In this document: one piece after another, positions 1 through 9,123 of the stretch
Layout of the letters: each line of letters opens with the position of its first letter
Position numbering within the stretch: the stretch's first letter is position 1
NCBI RefSeq assembly: GCF_003991425.1
Contig: NZ_CP034346.1
Span: 6,129,501 to 6,193,500, forward strand
Length of the DNA stretch: 64,000 nucleotides
Reading direction: 5' to 3'
From: Paenibacillus lutimineralis
GTDB taxonomy: Bacteria > Bacillota > Bacilli > Paenibacillales > Paenibacillaceae
The notes under the pieces: generated by a model
Told to the model about the DNA's origin: nothing
Seen by the model: only the letters and a program-made list of their open reading frames with translations
Database searches by the model: none
Translations under genes and position numbers: made by a program

Positions 1-86
1 TCGCTAGTTGAACGGTAATCTGTCGGATAAATATGTCCATGAATATCGCTGGATACTAGAATCTCACATGTTGCTTCTTGTTCCAT
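1..86 (-). CDS. 5'-nucleotidase / metallophosphoesterase, N-terminal fragment
   Basis: The first 28 codons of a gene that runs off the left edge. The reverse strand reads from an ATG at 86, with an AAAGGGAG ribosome site about 10 bases upstream, into a beta strand followed by SSDIHGHIYPTDY. The D-x-H-G-H signature is the first metal-binding motif of the calcineurin-like phosphoesterase fold, and this form is typical of bacterial 5'-nucleotidase / 2',3'-cyclic phosphodiesterase proteins. No signal peptide is seen at this start, so a cytoplasmic enzyme is possible. It is divergent from the phosphonate-type importer, which fits a shared role in phosphorus salvage (inference). Only the N-terminus is available. 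Confidence 0.7.
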   Translation of the reverse strand, partial: MEQEATCEILVSSDIHGHIYPTDYRSTS

Positions 87-113
87 CCTCTAACACTCCC
101 TTTTAGTGTTTTT

Positions 114-128
114 CTTGATTCTATCAAG
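114..128. promoter_or_regulatory. short inverted repeat between phosphoesterase and phnD
   Basis: CTTGAT-TCT-ATCAAG, perfect 6-base arms, about 28 bases upstream of the phosphoesterase start. It could be an operator; no regulator is identified. Confidence 0.25.
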
Positions 129-164
129 CGAAATGCAGATTTATATTAAATTCGGTTAAATGCA

Positions 165-405
165 TGTTCAAAAAGTCCGATTTTCAGCACCGAAGCTTAT
201 GCTTCCGATGTGCGTTTTTTCAAAACGCTTCAGTTGGATGAAGCTAGGGACTGAGGAGCGGAGCTACACGTTTTCGTAGAAAACGACTTCGAAAGCATAT
301 GCTTGTAGTGGGTACGTGAGCACCGGAAGGCCCGGCTGAATTCAAGATTCGATGCCGATTTGGCCTCTTGAATTACTTCGTGATCAAAAGTGGACTTTAT
401 GAACT
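165..405 (+). repeat. dispersed imperfect-palindrome repeat, copy 1 (long form)
   Basis: Starts GTTCAAAAAGTCCGATTTTC and ends near CTTTATGAAC, so the ends are inverted relative to each other. It shares with the other copies the blocks TTTTCAGCACCG, GGATGAAGCTAGGG, GTGAGCACCGGA, GGCCCGGCTGAATTCAAG and CGTGATCAAAAG. This copy is longer than copy 2 because of extra sequence after the first CAGCACCG block and in the middle. It occupies most of the gap between the divergent phosphoesterase and phnD genes. Confidence 0.75.
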
Positions 406-510
406 TCCTCTAATTTACAAATTTTTATCATTCCACTGACGATCCGTTAATAAATGAGCATTATATTTAAGCCAGCACCAAAAAAATAGATTCTATGGAG
501 GTCATCTCGC

Positions 511-1500
511 TTGAAAAAATTAGCTATGCTTGCTCTTCCTTTATTCTTATCCATTGCCGTCCTTGGGGGATGCGGACAGAACTCCGCCTCCGTTAACAAT
601 ACTGATGGCAAAGCTGCAGCAAACTCCGGTCAGACCAAACAGACCAATCAGACCGAAGAGAAGAAAGATACAGGTTATGTTCCAACTACACTGACTGTTC
701 AATTCGTACCTTCGCAAAATGCTGACACATTGGAAGCAAAGGCTAAGCCGCTTGAGAAGCTGCTCTCCGACAAGATCGGCATTCCTGTCAAAGTCAGCGT
801 ATCCACTGACTACAATACAATCATCGAAGCTATGGCTTCTAAGAAAGTTGATGTAGGCTTCCTGCCTCCAACCGCTTATGTATTGGCCAAAGAGAAAGGC
901 GCAGCAGAGGTTATTCTGCAAGCTCAACGTTTCGGTGTGCAAGATGATACAGGTGCTCCAACGACGGATCTGGTTGATTTCTACAAATCGATGCTCATCG
1001 TGAAGAAAGATTCCAGCATTCAATCTGTTGCCGATCTGAAGGGCAAGAAGATTGCTTATCAAAATGTAACTTCCTCCGCTGGATTCGTATGGCCTGCCGC
1101 TAAATTGATGGACGCAGGACTTGACCCACTGAAGGACGTAGAAGCCATTACCGTTAAAGGTCATGACCAAGGCGTACTTGCTGTACTGAACGGCGATGTG
1201 GATGCAGCCGCAATCTTCCAAGATGCGCGTAACACAGTGAAAAAAGACTATCCTTCCGTATTTGAAGATACACGTGTCCTTGCTTTTACAGAGCCTATCC
1301 CTAACGATACGATCAGTGTTCGCTCGGATATGAGTCAAGAATGGATTGAGAAGCTGCAAAATGCCTTTATTGAACTTGGCAAAGATGAAGAAGGTCATAA
1401 AATTATTTCCGAAATTTACACCCATGAAGGGTATGTAAAATCCGATGACAGTCGTTTCGATATCGTCCGCGAATATGGGGAAAAGGTAAAAACAGAATAG
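511..1500 (+). CDS. phnD: phosphate/phosphite/phosphonate ABC transporter substrate-binding lipoprotein
   Basis: A 329-residue lipoprotein that captures an oxidised or reduced phosphorus anion outside the membrane for the PhnCE importer. The start is TTG with GGAGGT eight bases upstream. The signal peptide ends in a lipobox (V-L-G-G-C, Cys about 21), followed by a Ser/Asn/Gln-rich linker. The mature part has the PhnD-family order: TVQFVPSQNAD at the start of lobe 1, DVGFLPPTAY near residue 115, and the AVLNGDVDAAAIFQ block near residue 230 that is typical of the family. It is first in a four-gene operon. Which ligand (phosphonate, phosphite, methylphosphonate) cannot be told from sequence, and no C-P lyase, phosphonatase or phosphite dehydrogenase gene is in the window. 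Confidence 0.9.
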   Translation: MKKLAMLALPLFLSIAVLGGCGQNSASVNNTDGKAAANSGQTKQTNQTEEKKDTGYVPTTLTVQFVPSQNADTLEAKAKPLEKLLSDKIGIPVKVSVSTDYNTIIEAMASKKVDVGFLPPTAYVLAKEKGAAEVILQAQRFGVQDDTGAPTTDLVDFYKSMLIVKKDSSIQSVADLKGKKIAYQNVTSSAGFVWPAAKLMDAGLDPLKDVEAITVKGHDQGVLAVLNGDVDAAAIFQDARNTVKKDYPSVFEDTRVLAFTEPIPNDTISVRSDMSQEWIEKLQNAFIELGKDEEGHKIISEIYTHEGYVKSDDSRFDIVREYGEKVKTE

Positions 1501-1543
1501 TCCCTGGTCTCTAGCATTCATATAATCACCCTCTCGCAACACC

Positions 1544-1575
1544 GCCAGCCGGAGTGCTTCCGCACTGCAGCTGGC
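1544..1575 (+). terminator. stem-loop between phnD and phnC (processing or attenuation hairpin)
   Basis: GCCAGCCGGAGTGC and GCACTGCAGCTGGC form an imperfect 14-base stem around TTCC. No run of T follows, so partial termination or protection of the phnD 3' end is likelier than full termination. This would give more binding protein than ATPase. Confidence 0.5.
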
Positions 1576-1619
1576 CTCTTCTATTTCACGATTATTTATT
1601 GAAAAAGGGGAATCGCCAA

Positions 1620-2396
1620 GTGATTGAATTACGCAATGTAACCAAGACATACCCCAATGGCACCAAGGGTCTAAATCAGATCAACCTGACGGTTGAAAAA
1701 GGGGAATTCATCGCCATTGTTGGCTTATCCGGCGCGGGTAAATCCACACTGCTGCGCTCTATTAACCGACTTCATGATATTACAGATGGCGAGATTCTCA
1801 TTGATGGGAAATCGATCACCACAGCAAAAGGCAAAGAACTGCGGATGATTCGCCGCGATATTGGTATGATATTCCAGGGTTTCAACCTGGTGAAGCGTAC
1901 GACTGTGCTGCGCAATGTATTAGCCGGACGGGTAGGGCACCATTCGGTTCCACGCACCTTGCTGGGCCTATTCCCAAAGGAAGATATTGATCTTGCCTTT
2001 GAAGCGCTCGACCGCGTCAACATCGTTCAGAAAGCTTATGCACGCGCCGATGAATTATCTGGCGGACAGCAGCAGCGTGTCGCAATTGCCCGCGTTCTTG
2101 CCCAGAAGGCCAAAATCATTCTCGCCGATGAACCGGTCGCTTCACTGGACCCCCTTACGACGAGGCAAGTCATGGACGATCTGAAGCGGATCAATATGGA
2201 GCTCGACATCACAACGATCGTCAATCTACATTCCATTGATCTGGCTAGGCAGTATGCGACTCGCATTATCGGGCTGCAAGCAGGCGAAGTCGTCTTTGAC
2301 GGTCCAGTATCAGAAGCGACAGATGAGCGCTTCGCCGAGATTTACGGACGTCCGTTCCATGAGGAGAATCATTTATTGGAGGAAGCCGTCGTATGA
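1620..2396 (+). CDS. phnC: phosphonate-type ABC transporter ATP-binding protein
   Basis: A 258-residue ATPase that drives PhnD/PhnE import. The start is a GTG at 1620 preceded by AAGGGGA with eight bases of spacing; an upstream in-frame ATG at 1554 lies inside the intergenic hairpin and lacks a ribosome site. Walker A is GLSGAGKST (about residues 37-45), the Q-loop follows at [10 protein letters not shown], the signature is LSGGQQQR, Walker B is ILADEP and the switch histidine is in NLHSIDLA. The PhnC-specific insert between Q-loop and signature ([10 protein letters not shown]) is present. The gene overlaps phnE by four bases (ATGA), indicating translational coupling. Confidence 0.9.
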   Translation: MIELRNVTKTYPNGTKGLNQINLTVEKGEFIAIVGLSGAGKSTLLRSINRLHDITDGEILIDGKSITTAKGKELRMIRRDIGMIFQGFNLVKRTTVLRNVLAGRVGHHSVPRTLLGLFPKEDIDLAFEALDRVNIVQKAYARADELSGGQQQRVAIARVLAQKAKIILADEPVASLDPLTTRQVMDDLKRINMELDITTIVNLHSIDLARQYATRIIGLQAGEVVFDGPVSEATDERFAEIYGRPFHEENHLLEEAVV

Positions 2397-3196
2397 AGGC
2401 GCAAGTAGAATCTTCACAGCAGACGCTCCGGCCCAAGGCGCCGGGTAAGATTAAACATTACTTCACAGTAGCGATTGTTATTCTATTATTATGGGGCAGC
2501 GCGGTCCAGACTGAGGCCACCTTCGGAGAGCTGATTCAGGGTCTCCCGAATATGCTCGATCTTTTGAAAGAAATGCTTCCACCCAAATGGGGCTATCTAA
2601 GTAAAATATGGTCCGCTATGCTGGAGACGATCCGCATGGCGCTTCTTGGCACTACGTTCGGCGCGATCATGGCTGTGCCTATTGCGCTGCTGAGCGCCTC
2701 CAATATCGCTAGGCATAAATGGATCTACTATCCCGTTCGCTTCATCCTGAACTTGATTCGTACCATTCCCGATCTGCTGCTCGCAGCTCTCTTTGTAGCC
2801 ATATTCGGACTAGGCGCTCTGCCAGGTATACTCGCACTCGCGTTCTTCTCGCTAGGAGTTATCGCCAAGCTGACTTACGAAGCCCTGGAGACGATCGATC
2901 CCGGGCCGCTAGAAGCAATGACGGCCGCAGGAGCACATCCGCTGCAAATCATCAAATTTGGTGTCGTTCCGCAGATCAAACCTCACTTCATCTCGTTCCT
3001 GCTCTACACCTTCGAGATTAATGTCCGTGCTGCGGCCGTGCTCGGCTTGGTCGGCGCCGGGGGTATCGGCCATTATTATGAAGTTACTTTAGGATTCCTG
3101 GAGTACGACAAGACCTGCATGATCATTATTGTCACTCTGGCCGTTGTACTGGCCATCGATTATATCAGCTCTAAGCTGCGGGAGAAATTGTTATGA
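2393..3196 (+). CDS. phnE: phosphonate-type ABC transporter permease 1
   Basis: A 267-residue inner-membrane permease with about six membrane segments, the first near residues 23-40. It carries the EAA loop as [19 protein letters not shown] followed by [10 protein letters not shown], which is the contact with the PhnC ATPase. The C-terminal block [14 protein letters not shown] is characteristic of PhnE. It overlaps phnC upstream and the second phnE downstream by four bases each (ATGA), so all three are one translational unit. Confidence 0.9.
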   Translation: MKAQVESSQQTLRPKAPGKIKHYFTVAIVILLLWGSAVQTEATFGELIQGLPNMLDLLKEMLPPKWGYLSKIWSAMLETIRMALLGTTFGAIMAVPIALLSASNIARHKWIYYPVRFILNLIRTIPDLLLAALFVAIFGLGALPGILALAFFSLGVIAKLTYEALETIDPGPLEAMTAAGAHPLQIIKFGVVPQIKPHFISFLLYTFEINVRAAAVLGLVGAGGIGHYYEVTLGFLEYDKTCMIIIVTLAVVLAIDYISSKLREKLL

Positions 3197-3996
3197 CAAA
3201 ATCATGGAATGATATCATACCTAAGCCTAAGAAGAACCGTTATCGCCTACTCATCTATATCGCACTCATTCTTGTCTATATATGGGCTTTTGCCGGCATA
3301 CCCTATTCCGGTATTAAAGAAACAGCCGGACAAGTGAGTAAGTCGATCCTGGCCGGACTGTTCTCTCCGGATTGGGGTTACGTATACCTGCCGGATGGAG
3401 AGGATTTACTGAGGGGACTATTGGATACGCTAGCTATCTCTGTTCTTGGTACCTTCATATCGACGATCATCTGTATTCCGTTCGCCTTCTGGTCGGCGGT
3501 TAATATGAGCCGTGGCAAGGTAATATCCGGCTCCGGTAAGATATTCCTTAGCCTGATCCGTACTTTCCCGGAAGTGGTTATGGCGATCCTATTCATCAAA
3601 GCGGTAGGCCCCGGATCATTCGCCGGAGTTCTGGCGTTAGGCCTGCATTCCGTAGGGATGCTCGGTAAATTGTTCGCCGATGAAGTTGAGAATATCGACA
3701 ACGGCCCGCTGGAGGCGCTTATGGCAGTGGGAGCAAGCCGTTTGCAAATTCTATGGTTTGCAGTCATCCCGCAGGTTCTGCCTGGCTTCTTGTCATATAC
3801 ACTCTACCGCTTCGAGCTTAATCTCCGTTCCGCGACGATTCTTGGCATTATAGGCGCTGGCGGTATCGGCACGCCTCTGATCTTCGCCCTGAGCACGCGG
3901 AACTGGGATCGCGTAGGCATTATCCTGCTCGGTATCATTATCATGATCACAACCATAGACCTGATCTCTGGAACACTCCGCAAGAAGCTGGTCTAA
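3193..3996 (+). CDS. phnE: phosphonate-type ABC transporter permease 2
   Basis: A second 267-residue PhnE-family permease, similar in layout to its neighbour: first membrane segment near residues 19-36, EAA loop EVENIDNGPLEALMAVGA with PQVLPGFLSY, and a SATILGIIGAGGIG block near the end. Two different PhnE proteins in one operon suggest a heterodimeric permease, as in several Gram-positive phn/ptx systems. It is the last gene of the operon; a dispersed repeat starts eight bases after its stop. Confidence 0.9.
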   Translation: MTKSWNDIIPKPKKNRYRLLIYIALILVYIWAFAGIPYSGIKETAGQVSKSILAGLFSPDWGYVYLPDGEDLLRGLLDTLAISVLGTFISTIICIPFAFWSAVNMSRGKVISGSGKIFLSLIRTFPEVVMAILFIKAVGPGSFAGVLALGLHSVGMLGKLFADEVENIDNGPLEALMAVGASRLQILWFAVIPQVLPGFLSYTLYRFELNLRSATILGIIGAGGIGTPLIFALSTRNWDRVGIILLGIIIMITTIDLISGTLRKKLV

Positions 3997-4003
3997 TAGA
4001 GGT

Positions 4004-4175
4004 TGTTCAAAAAATCCGCTTTTGATCACGAAGTAAATCATGAAGCTATTCGACATCGAATCTTGAATTCAGCCGGGCCCTCCGGTGCTCGCGTACCAAC
4101 TACGTACGTTGCGCTCCTCGCGCCCTAGCTTCATCCCACCTTCTCGGTGCTGAAAACCAGCCTTTTTGAACACGC
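4004..4175 (-). repeat. dispersed imperfect-palindrome repeat, copy 2 (best-preserved ends)
   Basis: Inverted relative to copy 1. Its two ends read, on their own strands, GTTCAAAAAATCCGCTTTTG and GTTCAAAAAGGCTGGTTTTC: imperfect terminal inverted repeats of about 25 bases. The interior carries the same blocks as copies 1 and 3, plus a short hairpin around TACGTACG. It directly follows phnE and could act as its terminator structure. Confidence 0.75.
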
Positions 4176-4288
4176 ACTAATGATTTTGTTAAGAATCAAT
4201 GGAAGATAATATCGTTATCAGCCTTACTCTTTAATACAAGGGTAAGGCTATTAGCTATTTATAATATTTGTAAAAAATCCATAGAAAA

Positions 4289-4304
4289 AGTGACGCCAAT
4301 CACT
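4289..4304. promoter_or_regulatory. Fnr/Crp-type box upstream of nirB, distal
   Basis: AGTGA-N6-TCACT, a symmetric match to the Bacillus Fnr consensus TGTGA-N6-TCACA. Its centre (4296.5) lies about 41.5 bases before a start site that would fit a TAACAT -10 element at 4326-4331, the usual place for an activator. Activation under oxygen limitation is inferred. Confidence 0.55.
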
Positions 4305-4342
4305 CTTTACTATTTGATTACTAGGTAACATAATTTAAAACA

Positions 4343-4358
4343 TGTGATTTCATTCACA
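4343..4358. promoter_or_regulatory. Fnr/Crp-type box upstream of nirB, proximal
   Basis: TGTGA-TTTCAT-TCACA, a perfect match to the Fnr/Crp palindrome. It lies between the predicted start site and the ribosome site (GGAGGAG at 4367-4373), so binding here would repress or modulate. The spacing is N6, not the N7 of a TnrA box. Confidence 0.6.
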
Positions 4359-4378
4359 AGGATATTGGAGGAGTAAGG

Positions 4379-6781
4379 ATGAGAAGTCATTTGGTGATGA
4401 TCGGCAATGGTATGGCAGGTGCACGCTGCATTGAGGAAATCATAAAGAGAAATCCTGATTTGTATGACATCACAATGATTGGGGATGAACCTTACCCGAA
4501 CTACAATAGGATCATGCTCTCCAACGTGCTGCAAGGCAAGACAACCTTTAATGAAATAAACATTAATGACTGGGATTGGTACGAAGCAAATCAAATTCGT
4601 CTGGTCTCTAACGAGCATGTTACGCAAATTCGCCTTGAAGAACAACAAGTTATTACGGATAAAGGAACGATTGTTTCGTACGATAAGCTCATTATCGCCA
4701 CCGGTTCAAGCGCCTTTATTCTGCCTGTTCCAGGGCATGACTTGGAAGGCGTTGTCGGCTTCCGAACGATAGATGATACGCAGGCGATGATGGATGCTGC
4801 GGGACAGTATAAAAAAGCCGTCGTCATTGGCGGAGGCCTGCTTGGATTAGAAGCTGCTCGTGGATTGCTGGATCGAGGCATGGAGGTTCATGTGGTTCAT
4901 CTATTGGCTGATCTGATGGAAGTGCAGCTTGATCATGCGGCGGCAGCCTTATTGAAGCGCGATCTTGAGAAGCAAGGCATGAAGTTCCTGATGGAGAAAA
5001 AGACGACAGAGATTTATGGTGATGAGCGTGTACAAGGCATACGATTCGAGGACGGGACGAGTGTCGAATGCGACCTTGTCGTAATGGCTGTAGGGATACG
5101 TCCGAATGTGGCGATTGCAAGGGATACGGGTCTGGAAGTAAAACGTGCTATTTGCGTTAATGATGTTCTACAGACTTCAGATCCAGCTATTTATGCGGTA
5201 GGAGAATGCGCTGAGCATCGGGGGATTGCCTACGGTTTAGTTGCCCCTTTGTATGAGCAAGCTATTGTGCTGGCTGACTATTTGACCGGTAATCCTACAA
5301 CAGGCTATCAGGGAAGTATCTTATCAACACAGCTTAAGGTTGCAGGCTGCGACCTGTTCTCTGGAGGCGAGATCCACCCATGTGAGAATACGAAGGCGAT
5401 CGTCGTGCAAGACGAATGCTCAGGTACGTATAAAAAAGTGCTCGTTCGCGACAACAAGGTCGTCGGCGTAGTGCTCTACGGTGATGCTTCAGATGGAACC
5501 CGATTGTTCAGCATGCTGAAGAAGCAATCCGATATCTCGGAGTTTACAAATGCTTCAGTGCTTCATAAGGCAGGTGAAGAGAGCGGTCTGGATGTTGCCT
5601 CCATGAGTGCCGACGAGACGGTATGCGGTTGTAATGGGGTAACCAAAGGGACGATCGTAGGAGCGATCCTCGAGCATGGGCTAACGACCTTTAACGAAGT
5701 GAAGACGATCACCAAGGCAGGTGGATCTTGTGGCAAATGCCGCGGCATGGTTGAAGCGATCCTTGCCCATACGTTAGGGGATAAGTTTGACGCCTCTGCT
5801 GAAGTCAGCGGAATGTGTGGGTGCACTTCGTTGTCTAGAGATGAAGTCGTTGCTGCTATAAAAGAAAAGGGCCTGCAAACTCCTAAAGAGGTTCGCAATG
5901 TGCTTGGCTTCAAGAATGAAGAGGGCTGCTCCAAATGCCGTCCTGCATTGAACTATTACCTGCGTATGATTCGTCCTGACGAATATGAGGATGACAAGGC
6001 CTCGCGCTTCGTTAATGAACGGATGGAAGGCAATATTCAGAAGGACGGTACCTTTTCAATCATTCCTCGGATGTACGGCGGGACAACCTCGCCAGACGAC
6101 CTGATTCGGATCGGAGAAGTCGCCAAGAAATACAATGTCCCTCTCGTCAAAATCACGGGGGCTAGCCGGGTTGGGCTCTATGGAGTGAAGAAAGAGGATG
6201 TGCCGAAAATATGGGCTGATCTCGAGATGCGTTCAGGCTATGCTTACTCCAAATCACTTCGCAATGTGAAGTCTTGTGTTGGCTCTAGGTTCTGCCGCTT
6301 CGGTACCCAGGATTCGCTCGGACTTGGCATTCGCCTGGAGCAAGAAATTGAAATGGTAGACACGCCTCACAAAATGAAAATTGGCGTATCCGGCTGTCCA
6401 CGCAATTGCGCAGAGGCGCTGACGAAGGACTTTGGCATTGTCTGTGTCGAGAATGGCTACCAGCTTTATATCGGAGGCAATGGCGGAACGGAAGTGCGCC
6501 AATGCGACAGCCTTACGACGGTAACGACAGAGGATGAAGTGCTCCTAATGGCGAAGGCCTACGTGCAAATGTATCGCGAGACAGGGATTTATGGGGAGCG
6601 TACAGCACCATGGGTAGAGCGTATCGGTGTGGATACCGTTCGCAGGGCGCTTGCCGATCAAGAACAGGTCGCCTCGCTTGCGGCAAGATTCGAACATGCA
6701 CGGGATACGTATGCTGAGGCCTGGGGCGAAGCTTTGATAGACGATCAGCGTAAGCAACTCTATACAGTTGAGAAGCGATAA
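4379..6781 (+). CDS. nirB: assimilatory nitrite reductase [NAD(P)H], large subunit
   Basis: An 800-residue cytoplasmic enzyme that reduces nitrite to ammonium with NAD(P)H through FAD, iron-sulfur clusters and siroheme. Order of domains: FAD/NAD-dependent oxidoreductase (about 1-400, FAD fingerprint VMIGNGMAGARC, second Rossmann motif VVIGGGLLGLEAA), two BFD-like [2Fe-2S] domains (VCGCNGV...CGKC near 415-465 and MCGCTSL...CSKC near 480-530), a ferredoxin-like half domain, and the siroheme/[4Fe-4S] domain with CVGSRFC near 633 and GCPRNC near 678. The length matches B. subtilis NasD. It is first in the operon with nirD and nirC, behind two Fnr-type boxes. No siroheme biosynthesis gene is adjacent. 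Confidence 0.95.
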   Translation: MRSHLVMIGNGMAGARCIEEIIKRNPDLYDITMIGDEPYPNYNRIMLSNVLQGKTTFNEININDWDWYEANQIRLVSNEHVTQIRLEEQQVITDKGTIVSYDKLIIATGSSAFILPVPGHDLEGVVGFRTIDDTQAMMDAAGQYKKAVVIGGGLLGLEAARGLLDRGMEVHVVHLLADLMEVQLDHAAAALLKRDLEKQGMKFLMEKKTTEIYGDERVQGIRFEDGTSVECDLVVMAVGIRPNVAIARDTGLEVKRAICVNDVLQTSDPAIYAVGECAEHRGIAYGLVAPLYEQAIVLADYLTGNPTTGYQGSILSTQLKVAGCDLFSGGEIHPCENTKAIVVQDECSGTYKKVLVRDNKVVGVVLYGDASDGTRLFSMLKKQSDISEFTNASVLHKAGEESGLDVASMSADETVCGCNGVTKGTIVGAILEHGLTTFNEVKTITKAGGSCGKCRGMVEAILAHTLGDKFDASAEVSGMCGCTSLSRDEVVAAIKEKGLQTPKEVRNVLGFKNEEGCSKCRPALNYYLRMIRPDEYEDDKASRFVNERMEGNIQKDGTFSIIPRMYGGTTSPDDLIRIGEVAKKYNVPLVKITGASRVGLYGVKKEDVPKIWADLEMRSGYAYSKSLRNVKSCVGSRFCRFGTQDSLGLGIRLEQEIEMVDTPHKMKIGVSGCPRNCAEALTKDFGIVCVENGYQLYIGGNGGTEVRQCDSLTTVTTEDEVLLMAKAYVQMYRETGIYGERTAPWVERIGVDTVRRALADQEQVASLAARFEHARDTYAEAWGEALIDDQRKQLYTVEKR

Positions 6782-6795
6782 GGGAGGAGATCACA

Positions 6796-7116
6796 GTGAG
6801 CATGACGACAGATAAGGTGAAAGTAATGAAGCTTGAGGATTTACCCGTACAGATCGGTAAGGAGGTGCAGTTGAACGGTCAGTCTATCGCGGTCTTTCGT
6901 TTGTCAAATGGAGATGTTCGTGCCGTAAGCAATCGCTGTCCCCATAAGAACGGGCCACTCGCTGAAGGAATTGTCTCAGGGGAATTTGTCTTCTGTCCGC
7001 TTCACGATTGGAAAATTTCCCTTGTGACTGGAGAAGTACAAAAACCAGATGACGGCTGTATACAAACCTACGAGACTGAGATCATCGATGGATTTGTTTA
7101 TATAGGAGGGGTATAA
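6796..7116 (+). CDS. nirD: nitrite reductase small subunit, Rieske [2Fe-2S] protein
   Basis: A 106-residue partner of NirB. The Rieske cluster ligands are visible as C-P-H-K-N-G near residue 48 and C-P-L-H-D-W near residue 67. The start is taken as GTG at 6796 with GGGAGGAGA five bases upstream; an ATG two codons further in is also possible. It begins 14 bases after nirB, so co-transcription is nearly certain. Confidence 0.92.
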   Translation: MSMTTDKVKVMKLEDLPVQIGKEVQLNGQSIAVFRLSNGDVRAVSNRCPHKNGPLAEGIVSGEFVFCPLHDWKISLVTGEVQKPDDGCIQTYETEIIDGFVYIGGV

Positions 7117-7121
7117 GTCAG

Positions 7122-7892
7122 GTGAATGATATCATTCAGCAGATCAACCAGGCCGGGCTTGGCAAAGTCAACCTGCTTAAACAGAGTAAAGGTAAATATT
7201 TGGTCTCTTCCATGCTTGCTGGATTGTTCGTTGGTCTTGGCATTATCCTTATTTTTACGATAGGCGGTCTTTTAACCCCTGCTCAAGTTCCAAGTACGAA
7301 GATCATTATGGGCGTCTCTTTTGGAATCGCCTTAAGCCTTGTCATCATGGCCGGAAGTGAACTATTTACAGGGAACAACTTTGTGATGACGGTAAGTACA
7401 CTTGAAAGAAAGACATCATGGCTCGAGACTTTGAAAATATGGCTTTATAGCTACGTTGGCAATTTTGTAGGCTCATTTCTGGTTGCCGCCATCTTTGTCC
7501 TGACAGGACTTGCGACTGGCGGGGTTGCTGAATTTATTAATTCGGTGGCAAGCGTGAAGATGAATGCGCCTTTTATGGAACTGTTCATGCGAGGAATTCT
7601 ATGTAATATTCTTGTATGTCTAGCGGTATGGTGCTCCATAAAAATGAAGGAAGAAACCGCAAAGCTGATTATGATCTTCTGGTGCTTGTTCGCGTTTATC
7701 ACCTCTGGCTTTGAGCATAGTGTTGCGAATATGACGCTCCTATCCATCTCGCTGCTGGTTCCCCATCCGGAAACTGTAACACTGGCAGGTCTTGCCGCAA
7801 ATTTGATTCCGGTATCACTGGGCAACATGGTAGGAGGGATCCTGTTTGTAGGGGTACCCTATTGGTATATTGGCAAGGCTAAGCGGGTTTAA
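7122..7892 (+). CDS. nirC: formate/nitrite transporter family channel
   Basis: A 256-residue membrane protein of the FNT family with six hydrophobic segments, beginning at a GTG preceded by AGGAGGGG. Family features include a long first membrane segment, GSELFTGNNFVM in the second, and the conserved NxxPVxxGNMVGG motif near the end, here NLIPVSLGNMVGG. Five bases separate it from nirD, so nitrite uptake or export is its probable role, although FNT proteins also carry formate. It ends at a shared terminator with the convergent lacI gene. Confidence 0.88.
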   Translation: MNDIIQQINQAGLGKVNLLKQSKGKYLVSSMLAGLFVGLGIILIFTIGGLLTPAQVPSTKIIMGVSFGIALSLVIMAGSELFTGNNFVMTVSTLERKTSWLETLKIWLYSYVGNFVGSFLVAAIFVLTGLATGGVAEFINSVASVKMNAPFMELFMRGILCNILVCLAVWCSIKMKEETAKLIMIFWCLFAFITSGFEHSVANMTLLSISLLVPHPETVTLAGLAANLIPVSLGNMVGGILFVGVPYWYIGKAKRV

Positions 7893-7956
7893 TGTAAATT
7901 TACGATTCAGAAGCTGTGACCATCAATGAAGCTTAGCCAAAGTCCCCCATATACAA

Positions 7957-8005
7957 AATGACCCGATTGAAAGCACTTGTCATAAGTGTCTCAACTCGGG
8001 TCATT
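7957..8005. terminator. bidirectional terminator between nirC and lacI
   Basis: AATGACCCGA pairs perfectly with TCGGGTCATT, with an inner CACTT/AAGTG stem. The hairpin ends three bases before the lacI stop codon. Confidence 0.75.
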
Positions 8006-8007
8006 AT

Positions 8008-9000
8008 TTAATTCGTATACAGTTTACTCCGCTTCGGTCCGCGACCAACGGAAGCACCTTGCACTAGCGTTACATAAATCCGTTCATGCTCAACAGCCTC
8101 TCCAGAAATGATCTTGATGAGCTGTTCGGCAGCGAGCGCGCCCCATTTACGCTTGGAGTAATCAATCGTGGCTAATCGCGGCTGCATATACCGGCTGAGC
8201 TCGATATTATCAAAGCCAATTAAGTGTACATGCTCGCCAATGATGAAATCCGTATCCGCCAGGCGGTTGCACAGACCGATCGCCATCTCATCATTCAGGC
8301 AGAAGACAGCAACCGGCTCTGTATACTCCTGAATAATCCGTTCGGCAGCCCTCTCGCCTCCGCTCTTCTTGAAATCCCCGGGCAGCTCAATCCATTCCAC
8401 ATCATCGGCCCGACTCGCCACCAGATTAACTGCCTTCATCCGTTGAATCGAGTCGAACGAATCGTCTGGGCCGGTTACGACATAAATCTTCTTATGCCCC
8501 TGTTCAACAAGGTATTCCGTGGCCAGGGTCGCTCCCGCTTTATTATCAAGCAGCACCTGATTAATGTTCGGATGCTCCAGCTCCCGGTCCAATACGACGA
8601 TCTTATGGTTGCGCTGTGCATGCTTGAGCAGTTCCTCACTAGAGAAGGTATGGTCAAGAATGACTGCACCGTCAATCATCCGTTCTGGAAGCATACGGTG
8701 AGATTGTTCCCCACTGCATACGATTAGGTCATAGCCCTGCGAGTTGCATACCTCCTTCATCCCATCAAGTAACTCCCCGTACACATCCCCCTTGAAATCG
8801 GTAAGGAACACGCCGAGTATCCTGGACTCCTTCTTCTTCAACGTTCTTGCCGCCGCATTGGGGATATAATTCAACTCGTTGGCGATATGAAGAATTCTGG
8901 ACCGTGTCTCATCCGTCACTTTGCTGCTGCCATTAAGGGCATAGGATACTGTTGAGATCGAGACACCAGCCCTTTTGGCAATATCTTTAATGCTTGTCAA
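8008..9000 (-). CDS. LacI-family transcriptional regulator
   Basis: A 330-residue repressor. The N-terminus has the LacI helix-turn-helix (IKDIAKRAGVSISTVSYALN) and hinge (YIPNAAARTLKKK), followed by a periplasmic-binding-protein-like sugar sensor domain. The start is TTG with GAGGG a few bases upstream. It lies at the distal end of the phosphorylase/transporter cluster on the same strand. It is the natural candidate to bind the GAAACGTTTC operators at 17189 and 17556, next to the promoter of the cluster (inference). The inducer is probably the imported oligosaccharide or a breakdown product. Confidence 0.9.
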   Translation of the reverse strand: MTSIKDIAKRAGVSISTVSYALNGSSKVTDETRSRILHIANELNYIPNAAARTLKKKESRILGVFLTDFKGDVYGELLDGMKEVCNSQGYDLIVCSGEQSHRMLPERMIDGAVILDHTFSSEELLKHAQRNHKIVVLDRELEHPNINQVLLDNKAGATLATEYLVEQGHKKIYVVTGPDDSFDSIQRMKAVNLVASRADDVEWIELPGDFKKSGGERAAERIIQEYTEPVAVFCLNDEMAIGLCNRLADTDFIIGEHVHLIGFDNIELSRYMQPRLATIDYSKRKWGALAAEQLIKIISGEAVEHERIYVTLVQGASVGRGPKRSKLYTN

Positions 9001-9123
9001 TTTACCCTCGCTCCTTCATCTTCTCAACCAAAGACATAAGGCTGAACTAATGGTCGTATGAGTGAAGCCAAGTTCAACTCCTATAGTTATGGAAAAGGGC
9101 GATCTATACAGATCGCCATAAAT

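Noticed and set aside
150..166. TTAAAT-N4-TTAAAT resembling PhoP direct repeats before phnD
   Set aside because: The spacing is 10 bases where 11 is expected, and the sequence is only A/T-rich; not enough to call a Pho box.
547..1650. 367-codon open frame on the minus strand across phnD
   Set aside because: It is antisense to a well-supported lipoprotein gene, has no ribosome site and its product has no recognisable domain.
4343..4358. TnrA box upstream of nirB
   Set aside because: TnrA needs TGTNA-N7-TNACA; here the spacer is six, which fits Fnr/Crp instead.
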